Shown in pieces: positions 21,465 to 25,296 of a stretch of 25,296 nt of DNA. Origin of the DNA: Streptomyces sp. NRRL WC-3618 (GTDB taxonomy: Bacteria > Actinomycetota > Actinomycetes > Streptomycetales > Streptomycetaceae); contig NZ_LGDW01000021.1 in assembly GCF_001280005.1 (NCBI RefSeq), positions 1 to 25,296 of the forward strand. The letters run 5' to 3'. A model generated the notes under the pieces. The model was not told the origin of the DNA. It saw only the letters and a list, made by a program, of their open reading frames with translations, and searched no databases. The position numbers and the translations under genes are program-made. How positions within the stretch are numbered: the first letter of the stretch is position 1; each line of letters begins with the position of its first letter.

Positions 21465-24215
21465 ATGACCACCGGACTGCATCCCGGGGAAGCACCCCAG
21501 GATCCCCGGGCGACGGGGAACCCGCCTCTGCCCAGGCAGGAGCGGAACGGCCCCGGCACGCCGCATGCCGACAACCGGACGAGGAGTTCTGTGATCACCG
21601 CGCGCGCGGCAGCCAGCTTCGACCCCGTGGGGCGATCGGTCGCGACCGCCCGCTCCTTCGTCCGCGACACTCTTCAGGGCTGGGGCTTCGCGGACATCGT
21701 CGACGACGCCGTGGTCCTCACGAGCGAACTGGTCACCAACGCCGTGATCCACGCGGGCACCTCCGCGGACGTCCTGTGTCTACGCAGTGACGACGGCGTA
21801 CGCATCGAGGTCGCCGACCTCTACCCCGAGCGCGAGATCCCCCTCCAGGGTTCGCCCGTCAACATGGGCAGCCCCGACCGGGAGGGAGGCCGCGGCCTCC
21901 AGCTGTGCGCGGCGCTGGCCGGCCGCTGGGGCGTGGAGTACACGCCCACGCAGAAACAGGTCTGGTTCCAACTCGACATCCCCGAACGCGCGGTGGGCAC
22001 CCGTTCCGCGGGCCCGTCCCTGCCGGCCGCTCTCCTCCCGCTGGCCGACGGCCGGGTCAGGGTCGCGGTCATCCAGATCGACCGCATCGGATCCATCGCG
22101 GCGTGGAACGAGGACGCCGAGGAACTCTTCGGCTACGCGCCGGAGTCCGTCATCGGCAAACCCCTCACCGACCTCGCCGCCTGGCCGCACACCCCCGGCA
22201 CCAGCACCGGCATCGCCGACGCTCTCCAGTTCTCCCGCTGGGAAGGCAGTTACGGCATAAGGGGCGCCAACGGCCGCGTCACCCCGGTCTACGCCTCCCA
22301 CCTCCGCGTCCGCGACACGGACGGCGAGCCCTCCACGGTCTGTCTCCTCGTACGCGATCACGAACGGGCGGTCCTGCAGACCCCGTTGCGCGGCAGTTCG
22401 TCAGACACGACCTCGGGCTCCGAGGGCCCGAACACGGACCCCTTCGAGGTGTTCATCGGCTCCCCGGCGCCGGACGACCTCGACGGCCTGCTCCAGCGCA
22501 CGGTGGAGCGCGCCCGCGACATGCTCGACGCCGACTCCGCCTTCCTGCTCCTGGCCACGGACGACGAAACGGAGTTGGAGGTGCGCGCGTCGACGGGCCT
22601 GCCCTCCGCCCGCCAGCGCTTCGCCCGTGTCCCGGTCGAGGCGGGCCCCGGCCGCTACGGCTCGGCCCGCATGCCGGCCGTCCACGACGACCTCTCGGCC
22701 GTACCCGGCGCCGTTCCCCTGCTGAACGGCACGGGCATGCGCTCGGTCGTCACCGTCCCCCTGAAGGTCGAGGGCCGCCTCACGGGCGCCCTGGGAGTCG
22801 CTGCCGAGTCCCCCGGCCGCTACACGAACGAGGAGGCCCTCCGTCTCCAATTCGCCGCCGACCGCATCGCGTTGGCGGTGGAGTCGGCCCGGCTGGGAGA
22901 ACTGGAACGCCTGCGCCGGGGCTCACTGAGCTTCCTGGTCGAGGCCTCGGACCTCCTCGCGGGAACGCTCGACCGCGACCAGACGCTCGCGCTCATGGCC
23001 CAGATGACGGTCCCGACCCTGGCCACCTGGTGCGCGGTCTACACGATCGCCGACCAGTCCTCGGACCCGTACCTCTCGTACGTGCTGCACGAGGACGAGG
23101 ACCGCATCGACGGCCTCAAGGCTCTCTTGTCGAAGCTCGCCCCGCCGGACCCGGTCCCCACACCCGGCGCCCGCGTCTGGTCGGCCCCCGCGGCGGCGGC
23201 CCACCAGGCCGCCTTGCGTACGTCCATGCGCAGCCTGGGCCTCAACTCGCCCACCACCACGGTCAGCTCAGGCATCGGCACAACTCTCGCCACGGCAGCG
23301 GCAGTCGGCGGGGAGACGGTCGTCCTCCCCCTGGTCGCCCGCAACCGCGTGATCGGCATGCTCACTCTCGGCAAGCCGACGGACGAACACTTCCGCCAGG
23401 AAATCCTGGAGCTGGCCGAGGACTTGAGCCGCCGGGCCGCCCTGGCCCTGGACAACGCCCGCCTCTACTCGGAACGTACCGCCATCAGCCAGTCCCTCCA
23501 ACGCAGCCTCCTCCCCCCGGAGTTGCCGGACATCGACGGCGTGGAGGTGGAGGTCATCTACCGCGCGGCCGGCGAGGGCAACGAGGTCGGCGGCGACTTC
23601 TACGACCTCTTCCCCATCCGCGACGGCGCCTACGGCTTCGCCATCGGCGACGTGTGCGGTACGGGCCCGGAGGCCGCAGCGGTGACAGGCCTGGCCCGCC
23701 ACGCCCTGCGCCTGCTGGCCAGGGAGGGCTTCGGTGGCCCGGCGGTCCTGGAACGCCTGAACTCGGCGATCCTCGACGAGGGCGCCCGCAGCCGCTTCCT
23801 GACACTCCTGTACGGCGAGCTGTGGCCGCAGGAGGACGGCAGCGCCGTACTCAAGATCGTCTGCGCCGGCCATCCCCTCCCGCTCCGCCTGCGCCAGGAC
23901 GGCACGGTTGAACCGGCAGCCGAACCCCAGCCCCTCCTGGGCGTCCTGGAGGACCTGGAGCTGTACGAGCAGACGATCACCCTCGACCCCGGCGACGTCC
24001 TCCTCTGCGTGACGGACGGCGTCACGGAACGCCGCGAGGGCACCCGCATGCTGGGCGACGACGGCCTGGCGGACGTCCTGAAGACGTGCACAGGCCTGAC
24101 GGCCGGCGCGGTGGCGGCCCGCATCATGCGGGCAGTCGAGCGCTTCGCCTCCGACGCCCCGTCCGACGACATGGCGATCCTCGCGATGCGCGTGCCGGGC
24201 CTGCAGAAGGACTGA
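21465..24215 (+). CDS. osaC: OsaC: multidomain regulator with RsbW-like kinase, PAS, two GAF and PP2C phosphatase domains
   Basis: About 916 residues. Domains in order: an anti-sigma-type HATPase (about 45-175; N box ELVTNAVIHA near residue 90, GGRGLQLCAALAGRWG), PAS (about 195-310; VAVIQIDRIGSIAAWNEDAE), GAF (about 335-480), a second, more divergent GAF (about 490-670), and a SpoIIE/RsbU-type PP2C phosphatase (about 680-915) with the metal-binding Asp residues in GGDFYD and AIGDVCGTG. In S. coelicolor OsaC is required for return to growth after osmotic stress and its kinase domain acts on SigB, so one protein holds both the anti-sigma kinase and the phosphatase side of a partner switch. ATG 21465 has GGAGGGG about nine bases upstream; the ORF is open 29 codons further. 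It is divergent from osaA and ends in a strong terminator. Confidence 0.93.
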   Translation: MTTGLHPGEAPQDPRATGNPPLPRQERNGPGTPHADNRTRSSVITARAAASFDPVGRSVATARSFVRDTLQGWGFADIVDDAVVLTSELVTNAVIHAGTSADVLCLRSDDGVRIEVADLYPEREIPLQGSPVNMGSPDREGGRGLQLCAALAGRWGVEYTPTQKQVWFQLDIPERAVGTRSAGPSLPAALLPLADGRVRVAVIQIDRIGSIAAWNEDAEELFGYAPESVIGKPLTDLAAWPHTPGTSTGIADALQFSRWEGSYGIRGANGRVTPVYASHLRVRDTDGEPSTVCLLVRDHERAVLQTPLRGSSSDTTSGSEGPNTDPFEVFIGSPAPDDLDGLLQRTVERARDMLDADSAFLLLATDDETELEVRASTGLPSARQRFARVPVEAGPGRYGSARMPAVHDDLSAVPGAVPLLNGTGMRSVVTVPLKVEGRLTGALGVAAESPGRYTNEEALRLQFAADRIALAVESARLGELERLRRGSLSFLVEASDLLAGTLDRDQTLALMAQMTVPTLATWCAVYTIADQSSDPYLSYVLHEDEDRIDGLKALLSKLAPPDPVPTPGARVWSAPAAAAHQAALRTSMRSLGLNSPTTTVSSGIGTTLATAAAVGGETVVLPLVARNRVIGMLTLGKPTDEHFRQEILELAEDLSRRAALALDNARLYSERTAISQSLQRSLLPPELPDIDGVEVEVIYRAAGEGNEVGGDFYDLFPIRDGAYGFAIGDVCGTGPEAAAVTGLARHALRLLAREGFGGPAVLERLNSAILDEGARSRFLTLLYGELWPQEDGSAVLKIVCAGHPLPLRLRQDGTVEPAAEPQPLLGVLEDLELYEQTITLDPGDVLLCVTDGVTERREGTRMLGDDGLADVLKTCTGLTAGAVAARIMRAVERFASDAPSDDMAILAMRVPGLQKD

Positions 24216-24229
24216 CGGCGGGCATGCGG

Positions 24230-24257
24230 AAGGCCCCGCCCAACTGGGCGGGGCCTT
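24230..24257. terminator. Bidirectional terminator between osaC and tRNA-Thr
   Basis: A perfect 12-bp stem AAGGCCCCGCCC (24230-24241) and GGGCGGGGCCTT (24246-24257), loop AACT. It begins 14 bases after the osaC stop and lies five bases from the 3' end of the convergent tRNA gene, so it can serve both. Confidence 0.85.
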
Positions 24258-24262
24258 CTGAG

Positions 24263-24338
24263 TGGAGCCCCCCAACGGAATCGAACCGTTGACCTTCTCC
24301 TTACCATGGAGACGCTCTGCCGACTGAGCTAGGGGGGC
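24263..24338 (-). tRNA. tRNA-Thr(GGT)
   Basis: A complete 76-base cloverleaf on the - strand. Acceptor stem GCCCCCC/GGGGGGC, D arm GCTCAGTCGGCAGAGC, anticodon stem TCTCC/GGAGA around the loop ATGGTAA (anticodon GGT, threonine ACC/ACU codons), T arm AACGG-TTCGATT-CCGTT. Discriminator base T and the CCA end (24263-24265) are encoded. Confidence 0.95.
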
Positions 24339-24377
24339 CAGTTGCTTGACGAGGTCTCCCTCGCTGCAACGAAATAG

Positions 24378-24407
24378 ATCATACCCCGAACAGGCCCGTG
24401 CTCCCAA
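24378..24407 (-). promoter_or_regulatory. Promoter of tRNA-Thr
   Basis: On the - strand TTGGGA (24407-24402), an 18-base spacer, TATGAT (24383-24378). The -10 is near consensus. Transcription would begin around 24371, about 33 bases before the mature tRNA 5' end at 24338. It lies just beyond the stop of the aminotransferase relic. Confidence 0.65.
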
Positions 24408-24421
24408 CTACGCCCGCCCCA

Positions 24422-25099
24422 TCAGAACGCGGGCTGCAAAAGCCCTCCGAGAGAGTTGCACGCGGACACGATCCGCTGCATTTCCCGCTTGGTCAGGGAG
24501 GCGTCCACCGGTAGCGCCAGAGTCTCGTCGACAGCGAGCTCGGTCTCGGGCAGCGAGACGCAGGCCCGGAACACGGGCATGCGATGCACCGGCGCCTTCA
24601 CCGGCACCCGGCAGTCAATTCCCTTGGCCCGCAAGGCCCGAGCGAAGGCATCCCGGTCGGGCCGCCCATTACCGGGCACCCTCACCACGTACTGCTGATA
24701 CGTGTGTCCGTCCCCGTCGTCGGGCGTACGCACACCCCGCAGCCGCAGATCGAGAAACGCCGCGCGCTGCCGCCGCTGAGCGATCTCGTCGTACGGCGCC
24801 TCGGACTCCCCGTGCTGCAGCACCAGAACCCCGTGCCGCTGCCCGACCTCGAGCAACCGCCCCATGTCGGCCGGCCGCCCGAAGCGGTGTACGACAACGA
24901 TGGCCCCGGTCCGCGCAGTTATGGCCGCCTCGACAGCTGAGGCGTCCAGGCAGTACGTCACCGGATCTATGTCGGCGAACACCGGCACCGCACCGGTCAT
25001 GATCACCGTCTCGGTGACTTCCACGTTCCCGAAGGCCGACACGACGACCTCGTCGCCGACTCCGACTCCGGCGGCCCTGAGCATTTCAGCAGTACCCAT
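24422..25099 (-). pseudogene. Degenerate DegT/DnrJ/EryC1/StrS aminotransferase-like protein, probably catalytically dead
   Basis: An intact 225-residue frame, but barely 60% of a normal family member (about 370-400). It starts at MGTAEMLRAAGVGVGDEVVV, which corresponds to the SSGTAALHLAL...GVGPGDEV segment, so about 50 N-terminal residues are missing. PVFADIDPVTYCLDASAVEAA and the VVHRFGRPADM strand align well with the family. The position of the PLP-binding Asp (usually IEDAAQA) reads LQHGESEA, and the whole stretch holding the Schiff-base Lys (SFYPTKN type) is absent; the text resumes at about DGHTYQQYVVRVPG of the small domain. PLP chemistry is therefore not expected. No stop or frameshift interrupts it, so it could be a retained non-enzymatic protein rather than a plain pseudogene. 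The ribosome binding site is weak. It lies about 100 bases from the 3' end of the rRNA operon on the same strand. Confidence 0.65.
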
Positions 25100-25147
25100 G
25101 CTCTGGATGGTGGGCGCGCGACGTGAACGTCAAGTGACGCACAACAA

Positions 25148-25191
25148 AAAAGGGTTGGACCCCGAACCGAAGTTCGGGGTCCAACCCTTTT
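25148..25191 (-). terminator. rRNA operon terminator
   Basis: A perfect 20-bp stem (25148-25167 with 25172-25191). Read on the - strand the loop is TTCG closed by C-G (GAAC-TTCG-GTTC), the very stable UUCG tetraloop, and the hairpin ends in TTTTTTG. It starts about seven bases after the 5S rRNA. The A/T-rich ends on both sides would let it work in either direction. Confidence 0.93.
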
Positions 25192-25198
25192 CAATGAT

Positions 25199-25296
25199 TG
25201 TTCGGCGGCGTCCTACTCTCCCACAGGGTCCCCCCTGCAGTACCATCGGCGCTGTGAGGCTTAGCTTCCGGGTTCGGAATGTAACCGGGCGTTTCC
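25199..25296 (-). rRNA. rrf: 5S ribosomal RNA, 3' part (continues beyond the window)
   Basis: The - strand reads GGAAACGCCCGGTTACATTC at the window edge, then CCGAACCCGGAAGCTAAGC, CGCCGATGGTACTGCAGGGG and GGGAGAGTAGGACGCCGCCG, which is unmistakable actinobacterial 5S rRNA. The 3' end is near 25199; about 20 bases of the 5' end lie outside. The 23S and 16S genes should lie further right. Confidence 0.95.

Noticed and set aside
24422..25099. A working sugar aminotransferase from a glycosylation cluster
   Set aside because: The PLP-binding Asp and Lys are absent, the protein is far too short, and no sugar-pathway genes are nearby.

Overview
This is chromosomal DNA of a high-GC actinomycete, almost certainly a Streptomyces. 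Codon third positions are nearly all G or C, several starts lie just below a -10 element with no Shine-Dalgarno sequence, and the gene order (lhr-nei-SDR, clgR-cinA-pgsA-rimO, a RodZ-like gene, ftsK, osaB-osaA, osaC) resembles the conserved core of S. coelicolor around osaABC, as I remember it. I see no insertion sequence, prophage, CRISPR array or biosynthetic cluster.

Layout: 1-6670 (+ strand) holds the large helicase Lhr, an Fpg/Nei-type DNA glycosylase and a short-chain dehydrogenase. On the - strand follow a small membrane protein (6618-6911), clgR, and the tightly overlapping cinA-pgsA-rimO genes up to 10583. Beyond a terminator lie a RodZ-like HTH/membrane protein, ftsK, the response regulator osaB and the giant soluble hybrid kinase osaA (to 21154). 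osaC runs divergently on + (21465-24215) and ends at a bidirectional terminator facing a tRNA-Thr(GGT). The right edge has a decayed DegT-family aminotransferase relic on -, then the rrn terminator and the 3' part of a 5S rRNA.

Three themes emerge. (1) DNA damage: both lhr and the rimO-pgsA-cinA-clgR group are preceded by a sequence matching the RecA-independent damage promoter of actinobacteria (TTGTCRGTG-N8-TAnnnT, read by PafBC), each placing its ATG at or next to the expected transcription start. (2) Osmotic/morphological signalling: OsaA (ten 92-residue poly-HAMP repeats, GAF, kinase, receiver), OsaB (receiver plus coiled coil) and OsaC (RsbW-like kinase, PAS, GAF, PP2C phosphatase) form one locus; the family is known in S. 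coelicolor for osmoadaptation and SigB control. (3) Chromosome and envelope functions: FtsK, PgsA and the RodZ-like protein.

The least expected signals are the paired damage promoters, the repeat history written into osaA, and the aminotransferase relic beside the rRNA operon.
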